The notes under the pieces: model-generated
Seen by the model: the letters and a program-made list of their open reading frames with translations, nothing else
Database searches by the model: none
What the model was told of the DNA's origin: nothing
Made by a program: the position numbers and the translations under genes
From: Branchiostoma belcheri
Lineage: Eukaryota; Chordata; Leptocardii; Amphioxiformes; Branchiostomatidae
Direction of reading: 5' to 3'
DNA: 64,000 bases
Assembly (NCBI RefSeq): GCF_001625305.1
Contig: NW_017804675.1
Coordinates: 1,254,216 to 1,318,215 of the forward strand
Shown here: in pieces, positions 1 to 13,010 of the stretch
Position numbering within the stretch: the first letter of the stretch is position 1
Layout: every line of letters begins with the position of its first letter

Positions 1-600
1 GATTGAATATTACGCTCCTTGCGATGCGTCTTGTTTTATAACCGCAGGAATTGGTACTGACGTGACGCATGTTGGCTATCCGACCTTTAGTTTGACGCTT
101 TGTGCTGATCAAAGTTTTATCTCAATAAAGCGGCCGATCGTCACAACTAGGTTTCAGACTCAGAACACGGCCAACTGGAATAAAGGCGAAAATCCTGCCA
201 CAAATTGAAGCGTTTTCAAGTTACGAATTACTCCTGAAAAAACATTCGATACGTTCATGTTTAGGTACATTTGAAGCTGGGTTCCGCAATTAATTTTATC
301 CAAGGCATACGTGAATTATTTCTATGAAAACGTTTCTTTTACATTCAATGGTGTGCATAAAATGCAGTTCATGCATGGCTTTATAATGCAATGAGTTCGA
401 ATGAATTTAGCTACTACTCTATATAAACAGAAAGCAAGAAATATCGACCGTCGTTTGGCATAGGGCGGCGCCCATCTTCGTTTCTATAGTCTTTAAAACT
501 GTACTGGTAGTGGTGTTTATTTAACTCCCATACTTTTCTTCATAGGCTAGGTACGGTGTAAAGACGCATGTGCCATTTTTTAAAGTCTTTGGAATGACTC
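1..600. other. No gene or recognisable repeat seen
   Basis: AT-rich sequence with stops in all frames. I see no conserved domain, inverted repeat or tandem repeat. Confidence 0.4.
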
Positions 601-970
601 GTCCTCGACCTACAACATTTCAACATTTAAGGCGAACACTACTCTATTATTAGACCATTGCGCCGGTCACAGACTGTCTGTAGTATAAATCAAAATATCT
701 GTTTGCGTTAGAAATCGCCATTAACACGTCCAGGCTAATCTGCCGTTTGTGGACCAATACTCTTTCCCAAATGCTAAGTGCTAAGCAAAGAAAGCAGTAT
801 GTACCATTAGTATAGTCTTAAAGTATAACTCGGCCTCGACCTACAACATTCAAGGCAATTATTAGCCCACTGTACCGGTCCCCGACCGTCTGTAGTATAA
901 ATCAAAATAACTGTTTGCCTTAGAAATCTCCATAAACACGTCCCGGCTAATCCCCCGTTTGTGGACCGAT
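590..970. repeat. Tandem duplication, about 235 base offset
   Basis: The block containing cctcgacctacaacatt, ctgtctgtagtataaatcaa and ccgtttgtggacc occurs at about 600-755 and again at 832-970 with roughly 10 percent differences and small indels. Confidence 0.75.
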
Positions 971-1121
971 GTTTGAGCTGATGGGTCTGTGATCCGTCCA
1001 ATTACGCGCGAGTGGGGGATCGATGCCGGGAACGAGGTTAATCAAGGCTGAGATTGATTCAGGTCTCTCACACATGGGACACACGTGGAGGTGGTTAAAC
1101 TAGGCCGCCTGATGGAAAACT

Positions 1122-1395
1122 AGATTCTCTTCATCTGCAGCTGCTGCGTCATCACAGCACAGAACGGGACGCCTCCAATTTCCGAGAGGGGGTGTGTCAG
1201 TAGTCGTTACTTTCTACAGCTTTAATTTTCAACTTTATTGTAAGGAAAGTCCATCTGTAATCAATAGTAAACGGCATAATGAATATTTAAAACCCGATTT
1301 TTCTCATCTGCAGCTGCTGCGTCATCACAGCACATGTACAGGACGCCTCCGCACGTCCGGGAGGGGGATGGTAGCTGTCGTTACTTCCTCCAAAT
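1122..1395. repeat. Two-copy direct repeat, about 175 base offset
   Basis: The segment ctcatctgcagctgctgcgt continuing through catcacagcaca and ggacgcctccg is found at 1130-1215 and again at 1303-1390. No coding potential is seen in either. Confidence 0.7.
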
Positions 1396-3544
1396 TCAAT
1401 TTTTTAGTTTTACCTTTATCTCAGAGAAATGATTCAGGCTAAGGGTACTTTTTGCATTCCATACATGGCAAGTATCATATACTGTCAATATATATCCTGA
1501 TACAATCGTCACCTGTTTGAGCAGTTTACTTTGTGACCTGTAGGTTACGATTGAAGCGACGATACGAAGACGTCTTAACACCTTGTGCACCTCACATATA
1601 CAACGTTTTATAGACACATCGTTGGATCATCTTCACCACAATCTACCTTTGTAGATCCCAACGATAGTATCGTATGATGCAGGCAAGATATCGTCAAAGT
1701 ATCTTGATAAGATTCTCACGTGCCTAGATACTGACATCTATTACTGTTAAGACGTTACGAATGATTTTCTGCACTGCTTCTTCATTTCCGTTGATTGCAT
1801 TACCATTTAACGGAGTAAATCCGGGAATCCAGCGGTTCTGAAGTTACTGTCCCGCGTAAGATTTGATTTTGGCGTCGTGGCAGTTTTCGAGTAAATCATA
1901 TCAGTGATGTTTCAAACATAACGATAAGATAATCAGGTCATGTCATCTTATCCGTTTTGTGATCTTGAAAGGCTGTCACTGTTTGAATAGTTCACTTCTT
2001 GATGCGGCACAGAGGTCTTGTACATATCTGGGTACAGCTGCACATCATGATCATCACGATGACACCTCGTTTTCTATATGTTTGTTAGATTGTTTGTGCA
2101 TTGGTTGCATTGTTTTCCATAAGGTATGGGGCTGATCTTGTTTTATGCCAAATAAATTTAAAATAATGTAAGAAAAGGGATTCCCCAAAGCTCTAGATAC
2201 TTCGCTTTTATTTCTTGTTCTCTCTTTAATGTTATTTCTGTCCTCATGCCAGCAGTCCCTTGGAAATCACTTACCTGATATCAGAGAGTTTCAAGCTTCC
2301 GCTAAGAAATCAAGGCACAGTTTTTTTTCTATGGTGTATGCACCATTAGGTGGCCGTACTCACTCACTTTGTTCTGTGGTCCTGACAGACTGGCGTTTGG
2401 GACATTAGAATCTTATACTACATGCAGGTATGGTCTTTGTTAATACATTACGGCCTCAAATGTTGTGTAGCCGGGAGAGACAGAGTAACGGTTGTGGAGA
2501 CCCACTTAAGAAACTTTCCAGGCAAAAGTCTAGGAATGAATAAAGAAAGACGCTCAAAAATATTACATGGTGAATTGTCTCAGGAAAAAGGGAGGAAGGG
2601 TTGTAACTTTACAGTTTAAACCTCTAAAATATGGGACTTTGCAAGCATGAATGCAAATCCATGCCTAAATCTCATTACAATCAAGGCAACAAATCATGAT
2701 GGTTGATATACAAAATGCATGAATAAGTGGAAGTGTCGTAACAGCTATTCTGTATCTATTTCTTTTAAGATATAGAGATATAGGATATAGATATAGACAA
2801 TAGAAGATAAATTGTCTACCGTAAGTAACTTTCGAGTGGGTTGTATATGTTAGTATATGATTGGTGGAGGGATCATGCCGTGTTAATATTCCTAAATAGG
2901 TATAGTGACGTAAATATTTCCAAATGAATGTTATCAGAACATTATTTTCTGAACCAGATGGAACTTGTACAGTATTGCACGTCCTTGCAATTGTTCCAAT
3001 TGACCTTCAAGTCTTTGATGTTTAATACATGCCGCAAGGTTGCCCAATTTTGCCCCGTCTCTTGCCCCTTAAAACTTTAACCACTCGCGATCCTTTGATG
3101 GCTAATTGTTACTTCACTTCATCTTAAGTTTCCAATTCCGGGCACTTTTTTCCGACAACGCCCCAGTAATGATATTGGACAGTCTCCTATCCCCGTCCTT
3201 CATTGTAATTTCGTAGAGCAGGCTGCGAATTATACAAACTGCTTCGGGGGATTTCTTCATAAGTTCATCGTTAATTCCCCCTGGCGTCTGTGTAGCCATG
3301 AAGCCTCAAGTCTTAAATTGCTTTGTCATATACGTTTTACCTTAATAGCAGGCGAAGGTCCCTTTTTGCAGACGCAGGCGGTTTCAATGAGCGCTTTCCA
3401 TCAAAAAGACGTGGGAGATTGATGTTTGCATTATGATAAATGATGCCGTTTTTAACGGAAGGAGACGGAAGAATTTACGACTAATTTTAACTGATGCTTG
3501 CAGATTTACCCGAGGGGGAACATGCACACAACTGAATTTCAAGT
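1396..3544. other. No gene seen
   Basis: Short open frames only, without recognisable domains. A low-complexity GATATA-rich patch lies at 2764-2815. Confidence 0.35.
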
Positions 3545-4245
3545 CAAAACCATTTTGTTATGGTCGTCTTTGGAATTTATTGAGTTCCCAAAATGTAGAC
3601 AGGTTATAAATTTTATAGCTGCCTCCATTCTAAAACTGTAATTACTGTCTGTAAGCAATTCTTCGTTTTTTTGCACTTCGAAGTGATCCTTTGGGGCGCG
3701 ATTTGGTAAATAACATCTCCAATACGCCATGGTTTTGTTATGGCATTAATTTTAGTTTTCAACGTGTAGACAAACTCGTAAACTTTATAGCTTCATTCCG
3801 TAACTAAACCTACTGTCAGGCAATCCCTCGTGTTTAAGCACTTTGAAGTGAACCAATTTGAAGATCTTTCGGAAACCAATTTGGTAAAATGCTATCCTCG
3901 ATACGTCACTGTTTTGTCACGGCTGTCTGCGAAATTCATTTTCGTTGTCAACGTTTACATATGACCATAAACTTTATGGAATCATTCCCAAACTGTTACT
4001 GGTGTCTGTAAGCAATCCTTCGTGTTTTTTGGCACTTCTTTCAGGGGGCAATTTGTTTGATAAAATCCTCGATACGCTACAAATTTGCCACGGTTGTGTT
4101 CGGCATTCGTTTTAGTTCTCAACAAGACCATAAACTTTGTAGTTAACTTCCCAAACTGTACTACCTAAAAGCAATCTTTCTTGTTTTTCTAGCACTTCGA
4201 GGTGATTCTTTCCAGGACCAATTTGCTAGATAACATCCACTATAC
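3545..4245. repeat. Four diverged tandem copies of a roughly 180 base unit
   Basis: Landmarks repeat at 3552, 3731, 3911 and 4084 (ttttgttatgg / ttttgtcacgg / tttgccacgg), each followed by taaactttatag-like, aaactgt, aagcaatc and ttcgtgttttt-like segments and ending in caatttg.taaa..atcctc. The copies are about 70-80 percent similar, an old minisatellite-like array. Confidence 0.75.
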
Positions 4246-5036
4246 TCTTGTTTATTGGAATAAGAATAAACCACTCTTGGAGACGACATCACTTCTACAC
4301 TTTGTCGACATAAATTCGCGTTCTAACACCCCGCCGACATGCAATGTTCTCGAGTTTCTCCCGTAACTGTATCTATAAATCAGCACGTAATCCTCCTGCC
4401 AATAACGTTCGGACGCTAATCTTGTACTTAATGCCTCGGAAGAGGTTTACAGCGATCAATAAAAGACATTATTTGGAGGAGTAGCTGTCACGATGTGGCC
4501 TTTAGTGAACTGTGACGAGCGCGGAAGGAAATTACAAGGTAAGTTACCGACAGGACCTACTTTCTCGGGCGGAATCGTAATGAGGCGTGAATTGACCGTG
4601 GACAGTTTGTAGTGTTACGCCAGATGTAGTGACAGGGCAAAATGAATGATCGAATGGACCTTTATTGTACAAATTTAGCCCATCAGTTTGCTTATTGTTT
4701 CCTTCAAATATTATTTTAATTTGTTTGTATTATTTCATTAATCAGTATCTAATTCATTTTATTTGCTTAGGCACGTATATCATAATAAACATAATCAACA
4801 TAAACATTATGATATACCGTATGTTCTCGAGTTTGGAAGGAATACCACGACAAAAACACTCATCCTGGCCTTGCATTGATGTTAATACTTGCTTTGATTC
4901 CGTTTCATGTGCAAGATATAGAAAAAAAAAACAATAAATGAACATCGAACCGACTCAACTTCCAGACGACTAGACCTGTCGAATGTAGGTTGAGATTCTA
5001 TCGTCTGCAGCCGAACCGTCATCATCTCGACGCCAA
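4246..5036. other. No gene seen
   Basis: AT-rich; the open frames here encode no recognisable domain. Confidence 0.35.
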
Positions 5037-5039
5037 TTA

Positions 5040-5704
5040 GGCCACATCGACTTGATTTTATGGTTGACATCTGAGCGCGCGCGCAAAAAAGACCACGTCC
5101 TCCGAGGCTCTGGCCTGGGTGGTCCATAATTTTTGGCAGGACTTGCTTTTCAAGAATCGGTCTATTCAGCCAACAGAGGTCATGCCGGCGTGAAAAGCCT
5201 TCCTGATCTTCGTACGCGAGGGCAAGCCACGAAAAAATGAATTTTTGGCCGAAATTCTTTTTATTCGCCCGCACGAACTAGTTTGGGGGTCTTCATAGGA
5301 TGTCATCCATAGAATTAAGACGGTTTGGCCTCAGTGGAACCTACTTAGTTTTCCATCTATCCCCTCAGGTGGCATGTCTGCAGAGACTCGTCTGCTGTAG
5401 CTGTACAAATTCCGGCCGAAAACGACAGGAATACAAAGCTGGTATTGTAAATTTGCAGAAGTACATAGTGACGTACATGACAAGCCGGCACATGCTGGCT
5501 TTTTGCGGAATTTATAAATCGACACTGTACGTATGTACTGAGTTCTTGAGTCGTGGAGCTTCGGTAGCCTGGGTGTCATCCTCCAGAGTTACCACCGGCT
5601 CCATATTGTCGCTAACAATCATGGACTGCCAAGGCATAGAGCCTAGAACAGGCGAAAATAAATGCGCGCGTGGATGCCATCCACGGAATTAAGTCGGTTT
5701 GGCC
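5040..5704. mobile_element. PIF/Harbinger-like MITE, copy 1 (internally duplicated)
   Basis: The left end ggccacatcgacttgatttt continuing to tggttgacatc is the inverse of the right ends at about 5298-5330 and 5668-5704 (gatg.catccaYRgaattaag then cggtttggcc). With the outer right end the element is flanked by TTA on both sides (5037-5039, 5705-5707). The two right ends reflect an internal duplication of about 370 bases (the block aattaagYcggtttggcct to gtggaacctacttagttttc). Confidence 0.7.
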
Positions 5705-6200
5705 TTAGTGGAACCTACTTAGTTTTCCATCGATCCCTCAGGTGGCAGGTCTGCAGAGACTCCGCCGGTACAGCTGCAATTATCGTCAGCTCTCAGCGGA
5801 GAGACGCGCAGACAGAAGATCAAACTCTTCTGGGTCAATCAAAGAACAGAAGAACAGTTGCGACTGCACGTATCTATGTAGGGCACTCTTATCAGGTCCC
5901 CAGTCGATAAAGTACGGCCTGAAAAAAGATCTTGCAACTCTAAAAAAACACAAAAGTTAATTAGGGATATTGTGACCCTCTTCTATCTGTCTATATGTAC
6001 AGTTTTAAACAGCCGTCACAATGTCTTCACGATTGGATAGTGTCTTGCATAGTGGATACTGCCTGGTTATTAGGACTTTGCCACCGAAAGAGAGATTAGA
6101 TGTTACCATATTGATATTGTTATTTCCCATGTAGACATATATTGAAGGTTAAGCTACTTTTCTATCACTTAATTTGTTCACTTAAGACAGGTTTAAGCCC

Positions 6201-6385
6201 CACGCATGATATTTCGTCTATTTCTACAAGTTAACACTAACACATGATATTTCGTCTATTATTACAAGTTAACACTAACACATGGTATTTCGTCTATTAT
6301 TCCAAGTTAACACCAACACATGGTATTTCGTCTATTATTACAAGTTAAAGCCAACACATGATATTTCGTCTATTATAAAAAAAAG
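6201..6385. repeat. Five tandem copies of a 38 base unit
   Basis: Units start at 6203, 6241, 6279, 6317 and 6355 with perfect 38-base spacing; each begins cRcatgRtatttcgtctatt and continues with acaagttaacac. The last unit is cut short. Confidence 0.9.
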
Positions 6386-8416
6386 GCACCCTGTTCAAAT
6401 TGATAAAATTGTAAAGCCCCCTCCCAAGAAATATCATCAGCAAATAGTTTAAATATCTTCAGGTGTTTTTGTATTTCCGTGGTAGACTGTTCATTTAAGC
6501 ATTCGCTTTAAACTCTCAGATATTGATTATTTTACCATATCTCTGCGAATCAGCTGTTTTAGATTACAGAATACCCCTCCCCCTCCAATATAACGGATAG
6601 TCTCTGTACCTTAGAGCAATCTTTGGTTCACTTCAGATTAGGTTAAGCCTGGCAAACAGAGTTATTTCTTCATTTATCTCCGTGAAGCAGCCGTTCAGGG
6701 TCGATAAAATGACACCCCGGGAAAGATTGAGAATAAAAAGTCTCTTTATCATATAAATATTATTTTGTATTCCCCGTATGACTTCGACATTTGATCCTGT
6801 ATCACAAATTTAAGCTATCTTTTCTTTCATGGTAACAATAAACCCACACACGTTTTGTTATGGCTTTATATCAAACTCACTCATACCATGTTTTTAGTCG
6901 ATAAAGCTCTGACTGGAAAAATCATCATCATCCCAAGTTGTCTCTCCCAGACGTTTTGGTATTCCCTGAACAACTCCGACGTTTAAACCCGAATCACCCT
7001 CCGGGCCCGAGTGTCATCCCGTATTCTCATGCGCAGTCTCCTGTATAGTAGCCCGGAGGTGTGTATTAAGTGGTTCCTGCGTTCAACCTGAGAGGGAATA
7101 TAAAGATATGTAAACTGCCGAGGGCCTGGGGGAGTTTCTAGGGAGTTCCGTACTTAATACATGGTCTGAAGAGATACCTCAGTAATGATTGGTAAACAAA
7201 GTAAAGTAGAAAATGGTGGAGTAGGCTTAAAGTGGCACTATCTAAGTCCAGAGAACGGTGCAATTTTCCTATAGATTATGTACCAATGAATACGTAATCG
7301 CCAGACGGTATAATGTGTTTTGTAAGGTGATATCGGTGGATTCTGAGTTAGGTTAGAGGGTGTTTGGAGAGTTTTAAAGAGTAATGATGTCTTCGCGTAC
7401 TTTATATGTGCTTTAGTCTAGGGGATACTTGATCGCATACTGTTAACTACTATACATTTTTAATTCCTAAATGTATTGGCTATTGAAAAACAATAACTCT
7501 TTCTCGACGTTAGTGCTCCTTCAAATTATGATTTATGAAAGGGTAAAGTAGAAAACGATGTAGTAGGCTTAACCCATCTAATATGAAATATGCCACGTGC
7601 ACGTTAAAACCATACGTACATATTTCCACGAAAGAGGTACTCATTCCACATACATACATACATACGAGAAAACCATAGGCATACATGTGTAAGTTAGTAC
7701 ACATTTCATACCGAAGGAAAAGGTCTTTGTTTGAACGTTAAAGTTAATGTACTACTTACCCTGTATACGCAATAATTCTCTAATTTTCTTCGCCAGTGCC
7801 TGGTATTTTGGCCATGATTGGCGTCAAATGAGACCTTGGCAGTGAAAGTTTAGGTGCCACACTGGCTGCACCGTGTTTCTTTCTTCACACACAAACCAAA
7901 TCGCTTTCTATTATCATGTGATAGCCCTGGATTGATGAAATCATTTTAAGAGTGAACGGCCATGTGCACTTTGGCTTGCAACCAAAGAAAGAGCAGAGGG
8001 TTTGTCTGTAGGTTTGTTGGTATGCTTGATGAACAGAAATGGTTGCAGGGAGAGGTTGTGTGGATTTTTGGTTATTCTAATTGACGGTGAGGTTAACTCT
8101 AAAGGTTACCCAGCACGCACAGAATAGGGGTAGGTGGGTAGTATGTGGAGGAATTCAGGAAGCGTTCAACTGTGTGCAATAACCGATCAAATTACATCGT
8201 ACAATACATGTGCCAATACCCTCAAACAAACCCCAAACACTTCCCGAAGATCTAAAATCTCCAAATTCCTCTTATTGTTTTATTCATTGCAGTACTTACA
8301 ATTAGCCTCCGGGTAAAATTTCTTTCTTTCTAATTATCATTATTATTGTCAAAAAACACAATTAGGCATAAGCCATCATCCGGAACAGCTGAGCAGCCGG
8401 TTTTTTTTGCCGAGCC
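6386..8416. other. No gene seen; one small direct repeat
   Basis: No supported coding region. The phrase gtaaagtagaaaa...gtaggctta occurs at 7201 and 7541. Confidence 0.35.
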
Positions 8417-8419
8417 TAA

Positions 8420-8838
8420 GGCAATGTTGATTCAATTATAGAGATGACATCCTCTGGGAACCCCAAAACTGAGGCAAGCGTGTGAATTAAAAAAGTATTT
8501 CAAAGAAAAGTTGCTTTCATCATGAAATCTACAAAGGTTGAACAAATGACTGAACAAAAAGAGTATGGTATGGCGAATAATAAACGACTCTTCATTTTCA
8601 TTACTTCACATTTTCTTCCTGAATTGAGCTTGGCATTCTATGACATTAATCGTGTTTCAATCCTTTTTTTTTGCAACATACGACATATATTCTCTCCTTT
8701 GTACTTTTTTGCAACATACCACATATATTCTCTCATTTTCTACAATTTACAGTATGGTCGAAAACTTTTTTTTTTTTGGAAACGGACGAAAATTCATGCG
8801 AGCGTAGATGTTATCCATAAAATCAAATCAACATGGCC
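8420..8838. mobile_element. PIF/Harbinger-like MITE, copy 2
   Basis: The left end ggcaatgttgattcaattat continues to agatgacatc; the right end is gatgttatccataaaatcaa continuing to atggcc, an imperfect inverted repeat of about 32 bases. An exact TAA target duplication flanks it (8417-8419 and 8839-8841). The interior is AT-rich with several poly-T tracts and no transposase. Confidence 0.8.
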
Positions 8839-9053
8839 TAATGTCGCTATCACCCCCCCGGGCATTCCCGAGCAGATTTGTCATTATTACCGGAATCCGT
8901 AATGTACCCATTGATGTTCCATCTCCGTTAGCAGAAAAGCCCTTTAAGTTGCTCCCGGCTAATTAATAAGTGTCTGTTCCGCTGCGGTGTTTCATCGACC
9001 GTGACACCCGCACAGGTGGCGAGGAGTCTCCTCAGATTCAATATGCAATGGCT

Positions 9054-9407
9054 TTATGAAATAAAGACTAAGCTTTAACTTCCAACATAGGAAAGTCACT
9101 TTACACGGCTTTCCTCACTTCGCTCAGGTGAAAATGAGTACTGTCTTGTCATGTATTTGTCTCCTGTGTTGGTGGCGGCATTAATATAAGTTGAAAAACT
9201 TGAGTGTGCCGTCAGCACGTCTGGTGATTACATGTTGAAATTAAAAAAAAAAAAAACTTCCAACACTTAGATTTACAGAATTGGGACTTACCCCAATAGA
9301 TGTGTTCATTCCGTGAACAAGGTTGATGGAGTCAACCGAAAATTTGGGTAAGGCCAAATTTTGTAAATCTAAGTGTTGGAAGTTAAAGCTGAGTCTTTAT
9401 TTCATAA
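9054..9407. mobile_element. Foldback element interrupted by a SINE
   Basis: The outer arm ttatgaaataaagactaagc (9055 on) pairs with 9380-9407, and the inner arm aacttccaacacttagattt (9255 on) pairs with 9357-9385. The arm is broken at aacttccaaca by a foreign segment (9088-9254) that repeats aacttccaaca at its other side. Without that insert the element is a near-continuous hairpin of about 175 bases. Confidence 0.8.
9088..9254 (+). mobile_element. 5'-truncated tRNA-derived SINE with poly(A) tail
   Basis: This has the body shared with 50880-51068: cctcacttcgctcaggtg, ggcggcattaatataagttg, then cacgtctggtgattacatgt and a run of A. The tRNA head is missing. The 11-base direct repeat aacttccaaca on both sides (9077-9087, 9256-9266) is its target duplication. 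Confidence 0.85.
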
Positions 9408-9860
9408 TGACTTGTACCAACACAGATGGACTTTCATGCTAAAGGCAATGACTTTGTACATTTACATGCATAGCTATTGCACTTCACTGACTTACATCAT
9501 TGGGCCACTCTATAGATCTATCCCACTTAAGGCAGTGATAACAATTCAACTGTTATCATTCAGTTGTTTTTATTCGCTTATTCCGTACTGCTTTAGGGCT
9601 GTTCAAATCTGCCTAACTAACCTATGTGTTTGAAGTGTATTTAGTAAAGACGTAAATAAGGCCAATTGTATTTGTTTTGGATTCTTAAACATACAGGACA
9701 CACATAAATATTATTCCATGATATATAAGACCGCTATGGCAACAATACATACAGTCAGCTTCTAAGAGGAAAATATTAAGGTACATATTTACATCTTGCA
9801 TGTATTCTCTCCCGTACCTACATATGTAGATTGTCATTTGTATAGATCGTTGATTGTGCA

Positions 9861-9968
9861 TCTGTATCTGTAAAGCCGGTATAACTGTCCTTCGGCGTAA
9901 CACGCCAGCTTTGCAGGCACGCGGTGCGGCGGCAGCTGGCTACATTACACCAAACGACCTGTTACACC
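9861..9968 (-). mobile_element. Non-LTR retrotransposon 3' tail fragment
   Basis: Read on the minus strand it has ggtgtaatgtagccagc, ttacgccgaaggac and the (ACAGAT)n end. The same tail occurs at 11154, 12286, 16941, 45666 and 62820. Confidence 0.75.
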
Positions 9969-10737
9969 TTTTTTTTACAATCTTTGCACAGGAGTTGTGC
10001 ATGTAGGAGTTGTGCATGTAGGTACTGGCCTAAAATCAGCCAAATTATCTATATAGATTATCAGCTAGAAACATGGCTCGTGAAACTTCATCTGTCTGAC
10101 TGCCCGTACTCAACATGAAGCCACGTAAACATTATTTATACATGCTGAATAACGGGCTTAGCTTAAGTGCTGCCGATAGCTATAGTCCGTTCGTCGATAG
10201 TAAATACCACAGGTGACTTAAACCCAAACAGACAGGACCACTTACTCATACAGTTAAGGTCTGGATCTGGTAAAGTCTTACCATTGTCGTATGGAGAGGG
10301 GGGCTAGTGAGGGTGCGGTCACATCCGTCGTAGATTGTCGTGCGACGTCGTATATTTTTGTCAGTAGACTGAGACACAAACAATGTCCGAGAAGGGTCTA
10401 AGAATATAAGAACCTTTTTCGTAACAAGAGAGCTGAATTTTGTGACACATGAATGAAAACCACAATTACATGTTTGTCCTCACTTTGCAATCGTACTACG
10501 ATTGTACGACGAATATACGACGTAATTACGATCGTCGTACGATTAAGATGCTGTAGATTTTAAGTAGGCTGTTGCACAACCAGCTGTCTACAAGGGTCAA
10601 AGACAGCTTTGTCGGTAACAATCTGAACCAACCACGTACAACCATCACGAAAATACCTTCGGTTTGCAATTGTACGTGGATCGTTGAAGAGGTTCATCAG
10701 TCACGTAGAATTAACAGTTAGTAGACAATTCTCCAAT

Positions 10738-10801
10738 CAGTGACTATTTTGTAAGGTAAAACCACGTACCTCCAAATTGTACCTTACAAAATACAGTCAA
10801 T
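10738..10801. repeat. Hairpin with 25-base arms
   Basis: caatcagtgactattttgta pairs with tacaaaatacagtcaatgat across a loop of about 18 bases (arms end aggta / tacct). It is probably a small palindromic MITE. Confidence 0.7.
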
Positions 10802-11082
10802 GATTGAAGAATTTTCTACTAATTGTACGTGGATCGTATACGACGAATATGACCGCGCCGTTACCTACAAAGTTCCCGCAGTATCTGTACACGCCATCTG
10901 TACACACATACATGTACAGTCGTACCAAATGGTGCAACTACTTTTGATGAATTGCTCTGATACCGCGAATGCGTCAGGTCCACCTGTGCGTGAAGTGTAC
11001 GGATGAAGGTGCTTCCGTCTAGAGACCGTTTCTCAGTCTCTCGGTACAACAGTGATCCATCACACTGGTTCAACCCGTCGCC

Positions 11083-11580
11083 TTTAAAGGCATCCAGTGC
11101 AGTTTTAGGGGCTTGGAAACCCGATTTTTTTAAAGCCAATATTCTAGTAATTTATCTGTATCTGTATAGCCGGTATAACCGCCTTTCGGCGTAACACCAG
11201 CTTCGCAGGCACGCGGCGTGGCGGCTGCTGGCTACATTACACCGAACGACTTGTTACACCTAGCCCTTGAGCATCTTACTCTAGATATTGTTTAAAGCTA
11301 TCTACATAGTGAGTTGAAACCACACTATCCCGGTGTATATTGATCCTCATGGAGCAAAATTTCCCAAAATTCTGACGGAAAATGGTTACTGAAAGGGCCC
11401 TGTGCTGATTTTTAGGGTACCACCCAGAAAATAAAGCACTCTTTTGGGGGCTTGTTTCTGCAGTTTTAAAAGCCCAAAGTATGAAGTACTGATTGAAATG
11501 TGCTAATGTGAAGTAGTATGCGAATATGACAAAGATATTTTCAATTTTGCTGCCCTGAAATCGCACTGGATGTCTTTAAA
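11083..11580. mobile_element. TIR element M2, copy 1, with nested retrotransposon tail
   Basis: The ends tttaaaggcatccagtgcag and gcactggatgtctttaaa are inverted repeats. A non-LTR tail (11154-11262) is inserted near the left end. The element lies between direct repeats of about 55 bases (cagtctctcggtacaacagt at 11033 and 11581). A second copy in reverse orientation lies at 49832-50198. Confidence 0.7.
11154..11262 (-). mobile_element. Non-LTR retrotransposon 3' tail fragment
   Basis: The minus-strand copy of the tail is complete with ttacgccgaaaggcggttat and (ACAGAT)n. It is nested in TIR element M2. Confidence 0.8.
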
Positions 11581-11696
11581 CAGTCTCTCGGTACAACAGT
11601 GCTCCATCAAACTGGTCCGTCCCGTCGCCTTTAAACACTCCGCTTCATCTGTATTTCCTCTGCCTCGGCGATCTGGCGGGCCGCGGCAACTGCAGA

Positions 11697-12450
11697 GACA
11701 AACAAACGATTGGGATGTGTCAGGCAACAAATTAAACCCTCGTCTTTTCGTCATACATCACTGTCACTTTGCGCCAAAAAGCAGTTACTCATTCGACAAG
11801 CGACTGGATATGATTTTGGATTAGCTTATTCACTAACTTTCGTCAGCTTATTAACCTGCATTTCTCCTCTGGTCTCTCAGTCACTAACTAAAGCTAGTGG
11901 ATACTAGCTGAAACGTCTGACCGTTTCCAAAATCATATCTGAATGGATGAATGAATGAATAGATGAATGAATGGTTTATTTGATCAACATGATCCTTAAA
12001 AGGTACGTTGCAGCCAGGTAAAGTAGCCGAATTGCATACTTTTTACATCAATAGATAAGGCTATTTCCAAATTGACATTTGGTACACATATTAATATTTA
12101 CATCGTAATAATGTTCTAAATGCGGAGAAGTTATTGTTCGTTTAGTAGTTTTATCGTGTACGGAATTGGACTGTTCTTGTATCTATTTATTATTGTCAAA
12201 CAGACGATAGGGATGTGTCAGACAACAAATTAAACCCCCGTCTTTTCCTCATGCATCACTGTCACTTTACTCCACGTGAGGATTCTGTATCTGTATCTGT
12301 ATAGCCGGTATAACCGCCTTTGGGCGTAACACAACAACTGGCTACATTACAACGAACGACTTGTTAAACTGCAGAGGCAAACAGACGATTGCGATGTGTC
12401 AGACAACAAATTAAACCCTCGTCTTTTCGTCATGCATCACTGTCACTTTA
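11697..12450. repeat. Three copies of a roughly 75 base segment, with retrotransposon tails
   Basis: cagRcRAACGATTGGGATGTGTCAG-type sequence (caaattaaaccc, cgtcttttc.tcat.catcac) recurs at 11697, 12202 and 12370. Between the copies lie a LINE-like tail (11843-11935, ctgaaacgtctgaccgtttc) and a retrotransposon tail on the minus strand (12286-12366). Confidence 0.7.
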
Positions 12451-12459
12451 CTCCACGTG

Positions 12460-13010
12460 AGGATTCCGTGTTCCTTACTGCGGATTTACCGCAAAACCAG
12501 CCACGGGGCTTTTCTCATATATAAGTCATGAGAATCAGGATGCTCTGGGCTTCAGATGGCTCCATAAATTGTCAATTACAGACGTTGTGTTGTAACTACG
12601 GTAAAGTTCCCTCAAACCACCATACGGGGCCAAAACGGACCCCAGGCGTATATAATTATGTGCCATTTTAACAATTCTGGTCGAAAACGAAACTCCTTCT
12701 ATGAGTTTGTATATATGTCTTATAACTTCTCGCACGTTTTTACTGAGATTGGAACATTGTTGATGGAGTTATCCTGGAAAGTTTATGCGTGGTCTAGTGG
12801 GGTGGATTCCATGTTTCCTACTGCGGATTCACCGCAAAACCAGCCATAGGGCTTTTCCCATGCATTAGTAATGAGCATCAGATTTCTCTGGGCTTCAGAT
12901 GGCTCCGCAAATTGTCAATTATATAATTGTTTAGACGTTGTGTTGTAACTACAGTAAAGTTTACCCTCAAACCACCGTATGGGGTCAAAACTGACTACGG
13001 TAAAGTTAAG
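12460..13010. repeat. Two-copy direct repeat, about 340 base offset
   Basis: The block ccgcaaaaccagccac/tagg to gggcttcagatggctcc to ttgtgttgtaactac and caaaccacc occurs at 12468-12640 and 12800-12995. A weaker third piece (ttgtgttgaaactacggtaa) lies near 13205. Confidence 0.7.

Noticed and set aside
10313..10560. Regulatory palindromes built on cgtcgtacg
   Set aside because: Similar sequence appears at 20920-21120 and 48960-49040, so this is more likely a dispersed element than a local control site.
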